Assembly: GCA_026414765.1 (NCBI GenBank)
Contig: JAOAIJ010000023.1
Location: 62,001 to 126,000 of the forward strand
Origin: Clostridia bacterium
GTDB lineage: Bacteria > Bacillota > Clostridia > Acetivibrionales > DSM-27016
Direction of reading: 5' to 3'
DNA length: 64,000 bases
The notes beneath the pieces were generated by a model. It saw only the letters and a list, made by a program, of their open reading frames with translations, was not told the DNA's origin and did not search any database. Position 1 is the first letter of the stretch. Every line of letters begins with the position of its first letter. A program made the position numbers and the translations under genes. Positions 44,484 to 53,301 of the stretch are shown piece after piece.

Positions 44484-44525
44484 GTTTATGTAGGAGTAGA
44501 CAGTATAATCCACTCCTACATAGAC
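44484..44525 (-). repeat. Inverted repeat upstream of the CotS gene
   Basis: GTTTATGTAGGAGT (44484-44497) pairs with ACTCCTACATAGAC (44512-44525), 14 pairs with one wobble and a 14-base loop; TAAAG/CTTTA flanks can extend it. No T-run follows in the direction of transcription, so it may regulate or stabilise the CotS message. Confidence 0.6.
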
Positions 44526-44585
44526 TTTACATAATAGTGATGTGTAAAAAATAATGCAGTAAAACCGTCCTCCGAATAAAAGCTA

Positions 44586-44831
44586 TTAGAATACTTCTTC
44601 TTCAGGAGCAGCTTCTTCTTCTACTACATTATCCCAAGTGATTTTTAATGTAACATTACCGCCTGTTTCATCTACTGAATATTTAACCTTAACATCCATA
44701 TCCAAGTCTTCCGGAATATCTACATTCTGGCCTTCTACAACAAGGCGTCCAGCTAGTAAATCGGAAATTACCTTTTTAACATTGCCTCCCAGGTCAGATC
44801 TTGTATAGGTGTTGCTTTCTGAGTACTTCAT
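44586..44831 (-). CDS. Small acidic protein resembling amphi-Trp domain
   Basis: An 81-residue protein. The layout of one helix (DLGGNVKKVISDLLAGRL), then strands (VVEGQNVDIPEDLDMDVKVKY and NVTLKITW), resembles the amphi-Trp domain family, of unknown function, and it keeps the C-terminal Trp. The end is a run of acidic residues. ATG 44831 has GGAGTG 6 bases upstream. It lies between the beta-propeller gene and the CotS genes on the same strand. A coat-associated role is possible but unproven. Confidence 0.6.
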   Translation of the reverse strand: MKYSESNTYTRSDLGGNVKKVISDLLAGRLVVEGQNVDIPEDLDMDVKVKYSVDETGGNVTLKITWDNVVEEEAAPEEEVF

Positions 44832-44992
44832 AATATACACTCCTTTAATTATTCTCAGCTATTTGTTTAGCTATTTACATAATATTAATAATAGTAAAAA
44901 TGTGTTACATAAATTAGTTATCAAATATTTATTTTTAAAAAATAAAAAAAACCATTACTACGAGTGTAGCTAGCGGTGTGGGAGGATAAAAG

Positions 44993-45032
44993 AAAAGGCT
45001 ACGGCTGCTTATGAAACAACCGAAACCTTTTT
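44993..45032 (-). terminator. Imperfect intrinsic terminator after the beta-propeller gene
   Basis: In minus-strand RNA an imperfect stem of AAAAGG...CGG with CCG...CCTTTT (arms 45017-45032 and 44993-45007), followed by U-rich sequence, lies about 50 bases after the stop at 45083. Confidence 0.55.
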
Positions 45033-45082
45033 GGAATTATTAACCATTAGGGACAATACAAAAAGCAAATGGGTTTCTATGA

Positions 45083-46525
45083 TTATTTCTTCTGTAAATT
45101 TCTCAAAAATTCCGGTGTAATACTAGCGAAGCCGGCACCGGGCATAATAGGTGTATTGCTGCTGAGTACCTGGGTATTAACCACTTCTACAGGAGCTTCA
45201 ACTGTAAGAGGAGCAGGCTTCCCGTTTGTTTGATTATTTACTTCATGCAGCTGTTTCGTCTCATTAAGTGTAGATATTATCTTTAACAGGTCAGAGTCTG
45301 TTATTGCCAGCTTGCTGCTATATCTTCCAAGTTCGAGTTCAAACTGTTTTTGACTGTTTTCAAGCAGCACAAGTTTTGCATCCAGTTCTGTCATAAATCT
45401 TTTTATCTCGCTCACATCGGAGGAGAGCATCTTGAGAGTGTTTAGCACCTCTGACTGAAAGCTTTCAGGGTGTACTTTAACATTTTCCACAGATTTTTCC
45501 GGTGGGGCAGAATCGTTAAGGAAGGCCAAATTATATCCATTGGTAATAGTTCCGGGAGTCGTATATCTGAATTGTTTAGCAGTTTTATCAGGGGTATTTG
45601 ATATGTATGAAATGCATTGTACCTGTTCGTTTTCCTGAAATGCATATGTCTCAGGAGAATTCCAGGTATGTCCTTTATTGTTTGAGGTACTATAAAGGAT
45701 ATCACTTTCTTCTATCCAGTATATTGTGATATTGTTATCTCGGATAATTAATGATGCATTGATAAAAGGCTTGTGAGACGAACTCACCAGTATACTGTCA
45801 TTCCATTTTCCGGATTCAGCGTGTTTAAGTGATAGCAAAAGCTCAAAATTTTGAGAAAGCTGCCTTTGCCAGCACACATATGATATACCGGACGAATCAC
45901 AGGAGCAGGAGAGAACACTGCTTTCCCCGTTGAAATCGGTTATGGGAGAAAAATCACTCCAGCTTCTTTTAGACTGTATATATTTTTTATATCCGACCCT
46001 GCTGTACTTGATGTCCTGGTATGTATAAAACACATAAATACTTCCATCCGGATCGTTCAGTATAATATATGGTGTAGGTGAATCGGATACATAGTCTATT
46101 ACTTTTGGGTCGCTGACTTCTCCCATACTGTTTTGGATCTGATATGACAATATGTTTTTTTCCGAATGCTTCAAAGTATAAAAAAAGTAAATTTTTTTAT
46201 CATCCCAGATCATATTAAGATTTTTATCGTAGGGGGTTAGATTTCTACTCCTTAGAATGATTTTAGAATGCCACTTTTCATTATCATGGCTCATATACTT
46301 TATGTTACCCTGCCTGTCCTGGCATAATAAATGAATCCTGTCATAGTTGTCCATGCAAACACTGTATCCGGGGAGTATATCTTTTGTAACCGTTACAGTG
46401 TCACTCCAAACACCTTTTTTGCTCAAATAGCTTAAAGTCAATCCTGCGCTTGGCTTGTAAGACATATTCAAAGTTCTTCCTGAGGTTTGTCTTAATATGT
46501 ACTGTTTGTGGTTAATATCATACAT
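45083..46525 (-). CDS. Beta-propeller-like protein with C-terminal coiled coil
   Basis: A 480-residue protein of no family I can name. Residues about 1-310 contain repeated blades with Asp-box-like and sialidase-like strands, for example CMDNYDRIHLLCQDRQGNIKYMSHD (in two parts), DPDGSIYVFYTYQDIKYSRV and STSNNKGHTWNSPE, which suggests a BNR/sialidase-like propeller. Residues about 365-430 form a coiled coil (VLNTLKMLSSDVSEIKRFM). The tail is Pro-rich. There is no signal peptide. The ribosome site GGAGTG is about 9 bases before the ATG. Downstream are coat-linked genes, so a coat structural protein is plausible. Confidence 0.6.
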   Translation of the reverse strand: MYDINHKQYILRQTSGRTLNMSYKPSAGLTLSYLSKKGVWSDTVTVTKDILPGYSVCMDNYDRIHLLCQDRQGNIKYMSHDNEKWHSKIILRSRNLTPYDKNLNMIWDDKKIYFFYTLKHSEKNILSYQIQNSMGEVSDPKVIDYVSDSPTPYIILNDPDGSIYVFYTYQDIKYSRVGYKKYIQSKRSWSDFSPITDFNGESSVLSCSCDSSGISYVCWQRQLSQNFELLLSLKHAESGKWNDSILVSSSHKPFINASLIIRDNNITIYWIEESDILYSTSNNKGHTWNSPETYAFQENEQVQCISYISNTPDKTAKQFRYTTPGTITNGYNLAFLNDSAPPEKSVENVKVHPESFQSEVLNTLKMLSSDVSEIKRFMTELDAKLVLLENSQKQFELELGRYSSKLAITDSDLLKIISTLNETKQLHEVNNQTNGKPAPLTVEAPVEVVNTQVLSSNTPIMPGAGFASITPEFLRNLQKK

Positions 46526-46840
46526 TAAAGCATCACACTCCTTTAGTATTATATTTTTACATAACTGAAATGGTTACTCTGAAAAACTGGATAAAAGGAA
46601 TTATTAATTTTATATTACATTAATGCAAAACAGGTGATATAAAACATTTTGTTGGATATAATTGGTTTTGGGGGCGGGTTATCCTTGAAATATTAACCGA
46701 ATTTTAACTTTTATTTGGGAACTTTATCAAATGATTGTCGTCTATGGTTAATGTGAGTAACACACCCAAACTATGGTTGTGCCATTAAATTCAACAAGGT
46801 CTTTTATATTATTTAGACCAGTATATGAGGAGGTATATTG
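46526..46840. other. Divergent intergenic region before the SLH protein gene
   Basis: A 315-base spacer. It holds a direct repeat CTATGGTT (46742-46749 and 46771-46778, 29 bases apart) and a short hairpin GGTCT...AGACC just before the AGGAGG site of the plus-strand gene. A TATAAT at about 46655 lacks a good -35 partner. No gene seen. Confidence 0.45.
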
Positions 46841-49183
46841 ATGAAACTGAAGAAGACCCTATCACTGATTATTGCAACTACACTGTCGTGTTCTTTTATG
46901 TTTACCAGTGTAGCAGCTGCAGAAAATGTGGCTGAGACTAAAATTATGCTTATGGAGGCTGCTGGAGAAGTACCGGCAAAAGACGGAGCTACAAAAGAAT
47001 CACCTGATACCAAAATAAGTAAGGATGAAGCAATAGCAACCGCAAAAAAGATGATCGAAGGTTATAATGATTATGAAATTGGATATGTTAATCTTAACCC
47101 TTCATGGGGAGCGTCTGCTAACAGGGTATGGAATATAGAATTTTACTGTCAGAAAGCGCCCGGTGGGAACGCGAATGTCGCTGTAGACAGTGAAACAGGC
47201 GAAATACTGAATTTCAATATCTGGGAAGGTTATGACAATCAGACAAATTTTGTTGCAAAAATGACCAGAACAGAAGCGAAAGTTAACGCTGAGAAGTTTA
47301 TAAAAGAGCAGCTCAAAGAGAGCATTGATAGCTATGAACTCCAAAAAGAAGATCCTTATATGTACGGATACAGGATGGGCGGAGTAAAAGAGCCTATTGT
47401 CTATAACTTTACATATGTGAAGAAAGTAAATGGAGTTCCTTTCTCAAATTACACAATAAATGTAGGTATTGATGGAGTTAACGGAAAGGTAAGAAGCTAC
47501 TATAGCAACCGTGTGAAGATTGACGAAAAGAAATTTCCTTCTACTAAAGATGTTTTAAGCGCAGAAAAGGTGTTTGAAAAGTATAAGGAGCTTGTAAAGG
47601 TCAAACTTCAGTATATTGCAACATACTCACATTCACCTTATGGTATGTCTAAGCCTAAGGTAACACTTGCGTATGTCCCTGTAACATATGTAAATATGAT
47701 GGATGCCAGTACAGGTAAAGTTTTAAATTATGATGGAAGCAGTACAGATTTTTCATCTGAAGAAATAAAACAGCTTCTAAATAACCCTGTACCGATGAAG
47801 CCTGATGCAAAGATATCGAATAAGGCTATTTCTGAAAAAGATGCAAAAGCAAAGGCTGAAGAATATAAAAAAATAGTAGAAAAGCTTTTAGGTATTACAT
47901 TTGATAATCCGGAAGGAAATGAATCCAAACCGTATTATTACGGCAGCCAGCAGGATGAAGTATGGAACTTTAACTGGTATAAGAATTCTGAAACCGGCAA
48001 TGTACATTTTAATATAGCGATAAGCGCAAAAACAGGACACTTATTGAATATCAGCCTGGGCAGCTATGATAATATGTACGATATGAAAATGCGTGAAAAC
48101 AAAAAACCGGAGCCTGTCAAAGAGAAACTTAAGTGGGCAAATGGAAAAGAGAAGGCTTTGGAACTTGTGAAGAAGCTGGTTCCCGATCAGTATGGATTTT
48201 ATGTGGATGAAAACATCAAAGAACCTGAATATAGTGAAGAAAGCAGGAAGTACCTCAGAGAACATTATTATTCCTTTACCAGAATTGAAAACGGCATAAG
48301 ATTCAGGGATAATAGCATAAACGTGGGCTATGACCGTGAAACCGGAAAATTAAGAAACTTCTACTTCAACTGGAGTGATATGGAATTTCCGGCTAAAACA
48401 GCATTGATTTCCGAAGAGGAAGCAACAAAGAAATATTTTGAAGGTACAGAGGCTAAGCTTATGTACTTCCTCAAGGCAGACTATACACCCCAAGGCGTTG
48501 TGTTTGGTGAAACTCCTCAGCTTGTATATTCCTTTAATACAAAAGGATATATGTATGGGGCACTTATGATTAATGCAAACACAGGAAAAGAAATTGACTA
48601 TTCGGGAAATGAGATAAAATATGAAACTCCTGTAGGAGAAGCGAATATAGCAGATCATTGGGCAAAGAGAAGTGCAGAGCTTCTTGTCGCACAAGGCATA
48701 CTCAAAAATCCTAACGTTGATTTGAATTCTAAGGTTACTAAAGCTGAAGCAGTTAAGATGATAACGCTTTCAAAGGGGATAAATTTCTACTATTATGAGA
48801 AATCTGATGCTCTTGCTCCTGAACCGACATTCAAGGATGTACCGAAGGATGATGAGTATTTCCAGTATATTGAAAGCGCTATAAAACAGAAATTAATAAG
48901 CAAGGATGCTGATGAGTTTAAGGGCAGCGAAAAGATGACCAAGGCTGAATTTGTAAAACTTTTAGTAAACCTTATTGGCTATTCTGATATAGCAAAGCAC
49001 AAGGATATATTCAAAGTAAATAATGTGATAAATGTACCTTACGATATGACAGGATATGTTGCCATAGCAAGTGTGCTGGATATTCTCCCCGTGCAAGCAG
49101 GCAATACTTTTAACGGCAGTGATGAAGTGACTTACGGTGAAGCTGCGGATTCATTGTATAAAGCCTTAAGCCTTGTAAAATAA
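46841..49183 (+). CDS. Exported YcdB/YcdC-repeat protein with C-terminal S-layer homology domains
   Basis: A 780-residue secreted protein: signal peptide (1-28, KKTLSLIIATTLSCSFMFTSVAAA), then four YcdB/YcdC-like units of about 130 residues seen as recurring KDEAIATAKKMI, RTEAKVNAEKFI, EKDAKAKAEEYK and VDSETGEILNFN-type segments (similar to PepSY repeats), and two SLH motifs near the end (IADHWAKRSAELLVAQGIL; FKDVPKDDEYFQYIESAIK). SLH domains bind pyruvylated wall polymer and anchor the protein at the surface. Starts at ATG 46841 with GAGGAGGT upstream. YcdB-type repeats are linked to inhibition of proteases or to wall metabolism; not proven here. Confidence 0.88.
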   Translation: MKLKKTLSLIIATTLSCSFMFTSVAAAENVAETKIMLMEAAGEVPAKDGATKESPDTKISKDEAIATAKKMIEGYNDYEIGYVNLNPSWGASANRVWNIEFYCQKAPGGNANVAVDSETGEILNFNIWEGYDNQTNFVAKMTRTEAKVNAEKFIKEQLKESIDSYELQKEDPYMYGYRMGGVKEPIVYNFTYVKKVNGVPFSNYTINVGIDGVNGKVRSYYSNRVKIDEKKFPSTKDVLSAEKVFEKYKELVKVKLQYIATYSHSPYGMSKPKVTLAYVPVTYVNMMDASTGKVLNYDGSSTDFSSEEIKQLLNNPVPMKPDAKISNKAISEKDAKAKAEEYKKIVEKLLGITFDNPEGNESKPYYYGSQQDEVWNFNWYKNSETGNVHFNIAISAKTGHLLNISLGSYDNMYDMKMRENKKPEPVKEKLKWANGKEKALELVKKLVPDQYGFYVDENIKEPEYSEESRKYLREHYYSFTRIENGIRFRDNSINVGYDRETGKLRNFYFNWSDMEFPAKTALISEEEATKKYFEGTEAKLMYFLKADYTPQGVVFGETPQLVYSFNTKGYMYGALMINANTGKEIDYSGNEIKYETPVGEANIADHWAKRSAELLVAQGILKNPNVDLNSKVTKAEAVKMITLSKGINFYYYEKSDALAPEPTFKDVPKDDEYFQYIESAIKQKLISKDADEFKGSEKMTKAEFVKLLVNLIGYSDIAKHKDIFKVNNVINVPYDMTGYVAIASVLDILPVQAGNTFNGSDEVTYGEAADSLYKALSLVK

Positions 49184-49240
49184 TTCAACATTAATCAATA
49201 TTTTACGACAGCTTTTGTCATTTCTGATTGAAACTGTAGG

Positions 49241-49286
49241 GCTCTTATGATATGCTGTAATTGCAGCATTTCATAAGAGCTTTTTG
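49241..49286 (+). terminator. Intrinsic terminator after the SLH protein gene
   Basis: GCTCTTATGA...TCATAAGAGC arms (49241-49250 and 49271-49280) with an inner ATGCTG/CAGCAT stem, followed by TTTTTG. Confidence 0.88.
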
Positions 49287-49395
49287 TTTATCTGAAAAGT
49301 ATATTTTAGTATTTCTAATATTTCTTGAATACAGGTTTATTTTGATGATTATTTCAGCGTGATGCTGATTTCTTACTCTGACAATAGATGAGAGT

Positions 49396-49424
49396 TTGTT
49401 ATTTTTTTTCTAAATTAATATAAG
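49396..49424 (+). promoter_or_regulatory. Promoter for the PP2C-LysM gene
   Basis: -35 TTGTTA (49396-49401), 17-base spacer, -10 TATAAG (49419-49424), only 22 bases before the ATG. A sigma-A type promoter with a very short leader. Confidence 0.55.
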
Positions 49425-49446
49425 TGTTTTGGTAAGGTGGCTGGAT

Positions 49447-50802
49447 ATGGATAAAATAATTGGAATTAATGCTACGGCAGTATCTCATTCTGGGATGGGA
49501 TATTCTGATAATGAAGACAATTTCTATATGAACGGAAGGCATATGTATGAATACGAGAGGGATAATATTCAGGTATCTGTCGAAAACCGGAGCGAGGAAT
49601 ATATTTTTGCAGTAAGCTGCGGAATGGACCGGGTAAGTAATGAGAAGGGCACGTCTATTTCCATGATGAAGGAGCTTAAAAAGTTCCAGGAGAAAATAAG
49701 AGGAACTGGCGGTGACCTTGTAAGCAAAATTGCTCAGATGAAAGAAAGCGTAGAAGAAGTAAATAATGTGATCTACAGTATGAATATAGGTAAATACACA
49801 AATAGTGAAAAAGCAACTTCTTTTGCAGGTATATTCATCCTTGACGGAAAAGCGGTGGCTATCAGTTGTGGAAAATCCAGAGTGTATCATCTGAGAGATG
49901 ATAATATGAAGTTGATTGCTGCTGATAGTAAAAAGGCTGAAAGACTTCTGAAAATGGGAATTATCACTAATGAACAGGCAAAAACCATTTCAGGACATGC
50001 TGTTACAAGTGGAGCAGATGGACATACCAAATTGAATAAATCAGAGTTGATAGACATCAGAACGGGAGATAAGTTTCTGATATGCAGTGATGGTATATGC
50101 AGTATCCTTGAAGATGAGCATATACACGAAATATTGTCAACTAATAAGGACACCGGCTATATATCAAATATATTGATAAAAGAAGCTATGAAAAAAGGAA
50201 GTAAAGACAATATAACTGCTTTAGTGATAAGAGTAGAGGGTGATGGAGCTGAAGATACTTTACAGAGCAAGAAAGTCAAATCTGGTCTAACAAGGAGAGC
50301 AAGGCTGCAGGTTAATGAAAAAAGCGAAAACACCAGGACTATAATTGCATCCGTAATTGCTTGCATTTTAGTTGTAGGTATCCTGATTACCGTATTTTAT
50401 AAAGCATGGACCGATAACAAGCAGGAGAGTCAACTGATTTCCAATTCAACTACAGCTACAACTACCACTTCAGATAATCCTGATAATAACAGCGGAAATG
50501 AGTCTGCCGCTAATGGGGGCTTACAAGAGGAACAGACTGCTGCTCCAGCCGAAGTGGAGAATAACAATGAAACAGGCAGCAAAAACACGGAAGAAAATGA
50601 AGACAAGGGTAATACAGAGGGAAGTTCGGATGAGAATTCCGGTGAAACCCAGCATAAGGTAGAGACAGGAGACACACTTGAGAAAATCAGTAAAAAATAC
50701 TACGGGAGTATGGGGAAATACAGATTGATTATGGAGAGGAATAACATTACCAACCCTAATCAGTTAAAAGTAGGACAGGTTCTGATAATACCGAAAGAGT
50801 AA
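49447..50802 (+). CDS. PP2C-like phosphatase domain, one membrane helix and LysM domain; one metal ligand missing
   Basis: A 451-residue protein. Residues 1-270 follow the PP2C fold: YSDNEDNFYM (arginine-region Asp/Glu), SFAGIFILDGKAVAISCGKSRVY in parts, FLICSDGICSIL and GSKDNITAL with two metal Asp. The usual ADGMGG is VSCGMDRV, so the metal-binding Asp is Cys58. A membrane helix (about 296-320, TIIASVIACILVVGILITVFY), a low-complexity Thr/Asn/Glu linker, and a C-terminal LysM (HKVETGDTLEKISKKYYG) follow. The phosphatase domain is cytosolic and the LysM outside, on peptidoglycan. It may be a weak or inactive phosphatase that senses the wall. ATG 49447 has AAGGTGG upstream. Confidence 0.85.
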   Translation: MDKIIGINATAVSHSGMGYSDNEDNFYMNGRHMYEYERDNIQVSVENRSEEYIFAVSCGMDRVSNEKGTSISMMKELKKFQEKIRGTGGDLVSKIAQMKESVEEVNNVIYSMNIGKYTNSEKATSFAGIFILDGKAVAISCGKSRVYHLRDDNMKLIAADSKKAERLLKMGIITNEQAKTISGHAVTSGADGHTKLNKSELIDIRTGDKFLICSDGICSILEDEHIHEILSTNKDTGYISNILIKEAMKKGSKDNITALVIRVEGDGAEDTLQSKKVKSGLTRRARLQVNEKSENTRTIIASVIACILVVGILITVFYKAWTDNKQESQLISNSTTATTTTSDNPDNNSGNESAANGGLQEEQTAAPAEVENNNETGSKNTEENEDKGNTEGSSDENSGETQHKVETGDTLEKISKKYYGSMGKYRLIMERNNITNPNQLKVGQVLIIPKE

Positions 50803-50806
50803 AAAA

Positions 50807-50848
50807 AACAACCGGATAATCATTTGAGATTACCCGGTTGTTTTTTGC
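50807..50848 (+). terminator. Intrinsic terminator after the PP2C-LysM gene
   Basis: AACAACCGG (50807-50815) pairs with CCGGTTGTT (50834-50842), with a short inner ATC/GAT stem, followed by a T-run. Confidence 0.9.
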
Positions 50849-50964
50849 TGTTTTAAAATTAAGAAAAAAAATAAAGCACTGTTATAATAATATAAATAAT
50901 AGCATTAATATGTGCTTTAACAACTTATAAAAATAAATAATCAATATTTCAAAGGAGAAACAAA

Positions 50965-51003
50965 ATGAAAAATTATTGCTGTGTCATTTGTATTATATCA
51001 TAA
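50965..51003 (+). CDS. 12-residue Cys-rich micro-ORF with strong ribosome site
   Basis: ATG 50965 follows AAAGGAG at a 7-base gap and encodes MKNYCCVICIIS before TAA at 51001. It is alone: the gene upstream ends in a strong terminator at 50848 and the next gene is on the other strand. The region upstream has a TATAAT (50883-50888) with no good -35. Three cysteines in a hydrophobic peptide of 12 residues is unusual. Possible roles are a signal peptide precursor, a membrane micro-protein, or a translated leader; a chance match is not excluded. No family recognised. Confidence 0.45.
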   Translation: MKNYCCVICIIS

Positions 51004-51088
51004 GAACTGGAAAATTCATGTTAAAATTCTATTAAAGTTGTTAACAAATAATGAACAAAAGTGTTTTGTACGTATTTGATAAAACGGC

Positions 51089-51655
51089 TTACCTTGCTAT
51101 CCATAACAATTGATTCAGCTGAAGTTTGAAGCCGGTTACTGCTGTTATGGTTGCTGTACAATCTATAAGGAAATAGAGCACAAAAAAATATGATAGAGAT
51201 TTTCTGAAATAAACTGGAATATGTGATATGAACCAGTGTATATAAGGATGTACAAAGCCCATGAAAAATAATGAAATAATACCCCAGGTAATGGATGATT
51301 TAAGGCAAATCAGCCCTGCAATGTTAAATGGCTCCTCGCTATAGTCCCACCAATTATTATTGAATACGGAACGGAGCATAATCCCTATACAAAGTTCAAG
51401 TATGGTTGTCAGAATAATAGCATAAATGAAGTATTTGACAGCACTTTTACCCACATTACCCAGTAGAGTTATCAGTATCAGGGCACCGAAACCATAAATG
51501 GGACAGAAAGGTCCGAATAAAAAGCCTCTGTTTACCAAGTGTCCGGCCCGTAGTGACATATATACAGTTTCCATACACCAACCAGCAAAGGAATAAATAA
51601 TAAAATAGTATAACAGATGATATAGTTTTCTATCTAATACTTCCCCGACTTTCAC
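51089..51655 (-). CDS. CmpB-family (putative ABC permease-like) membrane protein
   Basis: A 188-residue membrane protein with about five helices. The motifs YSFAGWCMETVYMSL and NRGFLFGPFCPIYGFGAL are typical of the family named ABC_trans_CmpB, whose function is not established. GTG start with GGAGGGG 5 bases upstream. It stands alone. Confidence 0.85.
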   Translation of the reverse strand: MKVGEVLDRKLYHLLYYFIIYSFAGWCMETVYMSLRAGHLVNRGFLFGPFCPIYGFGALILITLLGNVGKSAVKYFIYAIILTTILELCIGIMLRSVFNNNWWDYSEEPFNIAGLICLKSSITWGIISLFFMGFVHPYIHWFISHIPVYFRKSLSYFFVLYFLIDCTATITAVTGFKLQLNQLLWIAR

Positions 51656-51778
51656 TTTAACCCCTCCAAAAGAAAAAAACTCATTGAATTATCTAACTTA
51701 ATATACGGATAATGCTAAATTTTGTCTTATGGTGCAGCCTTAAATTTAATAAATTATTCCTAAAATACAATCGGTTTG

Positions 51779-51807
51779 TTGTTTATTTGGAGGTGTTGTT
51801 ATATAAT
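51779..51807 (+). promoter_or_regulatory. Promoter for the potassium channel gene
   Basis: -35 TTGTTT (51779-51784), 17-base spacer, perfect -10 TATAAT (51802-51807), about 74 bases before the start codon. Confidence 0.5.
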
Positions 51808-51880
51808 TCAGGTGAAGGGGAATAATCTGACAGGCATAAAAAAAACTAATAAATACTAATATTTCGGACTGGTGCTTTAT

Positions 51881-52735
51881 ATGTATAAAAAATTTAAGAT
51901 AAGAGTGTTTAATATTATCGAGGGGACTTGTGAGAGCAGGAATGCAGGTAGGATTTTTGAATACTTTATAATGTCCCTGGTTGTTTTGAATGTAGTTGCC
52001 GTAGCTTTGGAGACCGAAAATGCATTGTATGAAGATTATGAAAGTGTGTTTCGCATATTTGAAATGTTTTCAGTTGCTGTATTTACTCTTGAATATGCTG
52101 CACGTGTTTGGGTATGTACAGAATACGCAAGATTTAGAAGGCCAATAATAGGAAGATTAAAGTTTATTCTTACGCCGATGTCGGTTATAGATTTACTTGC
52201 CATAGTACCGTTTTATTTGTCCATACTTCTATCATTTGTCCTGATTATTCCGGATTGGAGATTTATAAGAGCGGTAAGACTATTCAGGCTTTTCAGGTTA
52301 CTTAAGCTGGGACGGTATTCTGATTCGCTTAAATCCTTTGTCAGAGTATTCAAATCTAAAAAAGAAGAGCTGACAGTAATATTATTTATAATATCCATCG
52401 CTCTTTTTGTTTCCTCAAGTATAATGTATTTTGTGGAAAATGATGCACAACCGGATAAGTTTTCCAGTATTTTTTCCGCTATGTGGTGGGGCATAGCTAC
52501 TTTGACAACTGTAGGATATGGAGATATCTATCCAATAACTGCGATCGGCAAGATCCTCGGAAGCGTAATAGCACTTCTTGGTATTGGTATGTTTGCACTG
52601 CCGGCAGGGATGCTTGCTTCAGCATTTGCCGAGGAAATTCAGAAGGGAAAGAGGAAAAGTGATGTATGTCCACACTGTGGGAAGGAAATAACGGGTATAA
52701 AAATTAACACTGAGGATGACGCAAGCAGCCTCTGA
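51881..52735 (+). CDS. Voltage-gated potassium channel (six-helix Kv type) with C-terminal zinc-ribbon-like motif
   Basis: A 284-residue channel subunit; four make a pore. The S1-S4 sensor ends with the S4 arginines RFIRAVRLFRLFRLLKLGRY at 3-residue steps. The pore loop carries the K+ selectivity filter TLTTVGYGDIYP. S6 follows (IALLGIGMFALPAGMLASAF). The C-terminal tail has a CPHCGKE motif, half of a zinc ribbon. The start is uncertain (ATG 51881 with a weak site; GTG 51872 in frame). The end overlaps the converging YaiI-family gene by 32 bases. Confidence 0.92.
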   Translation: MYKKFKIRVFNIIEGTCESRNAGRIFEYFIMSLVVLNVVAVALETENALYEDYESVFRIFEMFSVAVFTLEYAARVWVCTEYARFRRPIIGRLKFILTPMSVIDLLAIVPFYLSILLSFVLIIPDWRFIRAVRLFRLFRLLKLGRYSDSLKSFVRVFKSKKEELTVILFIISIALFVSSSIMYFVENDAQPDKFSSIFSAMWWGIATLTTVGYGDIYPITAIGKILGSVIALLGIGMFALPAGMLASAFAEEIQKGKRKSDVCPHCGKEITGIKINTEDDASSL

Positions 52736-53144
52736 AAGCTTTTTCGAATTTTACATCATCTTCTTTTGTTCTTTTCCTTATACTTCCGCACCTACCTCCT
52801 GAACGTCTTATTTTTTGGGATAGATGCCTTTCGAATAAAAGCCTGTCTATATTGCTTTCATTATAGATAAGGCCATTTTGATTAAGGACTGTCACTCCTT
52901 TGGAGAGACACATAGTGGCTACTCCGTAATCTTGTGTTACTACAATATCTGATTTTTCCGCCTTGTTGACAAGGGCAAAATCTACTGAATCACACGACTT
53001 ATCAACAGTGATTATTTCTGAATAGCCGTCATAGAGTATATGGCTGGTATCACAAAGCATTATTACCTTAATGCTGTACTCTTTTGCGATTTTCACAATA
53101 ATTTCCTTAACAGGACATGCATCTGCATCAACAAGTATCTTCAT
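52704..53144 (-). CDS. UPF0178 (YaiI/YqxD) family protein, PIN-like
   Basis: A 146-residue protein beginning KILVDADACPVKEIIVKIA, the family hallmark, with DIVVTQDYGVATMCLSKG and the late GGRCGSIRKRTKEDDVKFEKAF. A PIN-like nuclease fold has been proposed from the conserved Asp residues; activity is not established. Its last codons lie antisense to the last codons of the potassium channel gene. Start at 53144 with the ACTCCC-complement GGGAG nearby. Confidence 0.9.
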   Translation of the reverse strand: MKILVDADACPVKEIIVKIAKEYSIKVIMLCDTSHILYDGYSEIITVDKSCDSVDFALVNKAEKSDIVVTQDYGVATMCLSKGVTVLNQNGLIYNESNIDRLLFERHLSQKIRRSGGRCGSIRKRTKEDDVKFEKAFRGCLRHPQC

Positions 53145-53301
53145 ATATATACTCCCGTTTGATTAATTTTTATTGTTCTATTATAACAGATTCTCTAAAG
53201 AAAAATCCGAATCTGATAGTAATATTAATGCTGACCGTATATATAAAACTATAATAAATGGATATAAAAACTCTAATAATATATGTGGATAAAGTTTGAA
53301 T

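Noticed and set aside
44484-44525. Intrinsic terminator between the amphi-Trp-like and CotS genes
   Set aside because: No U-tract follows the stem in the direction of transcription.
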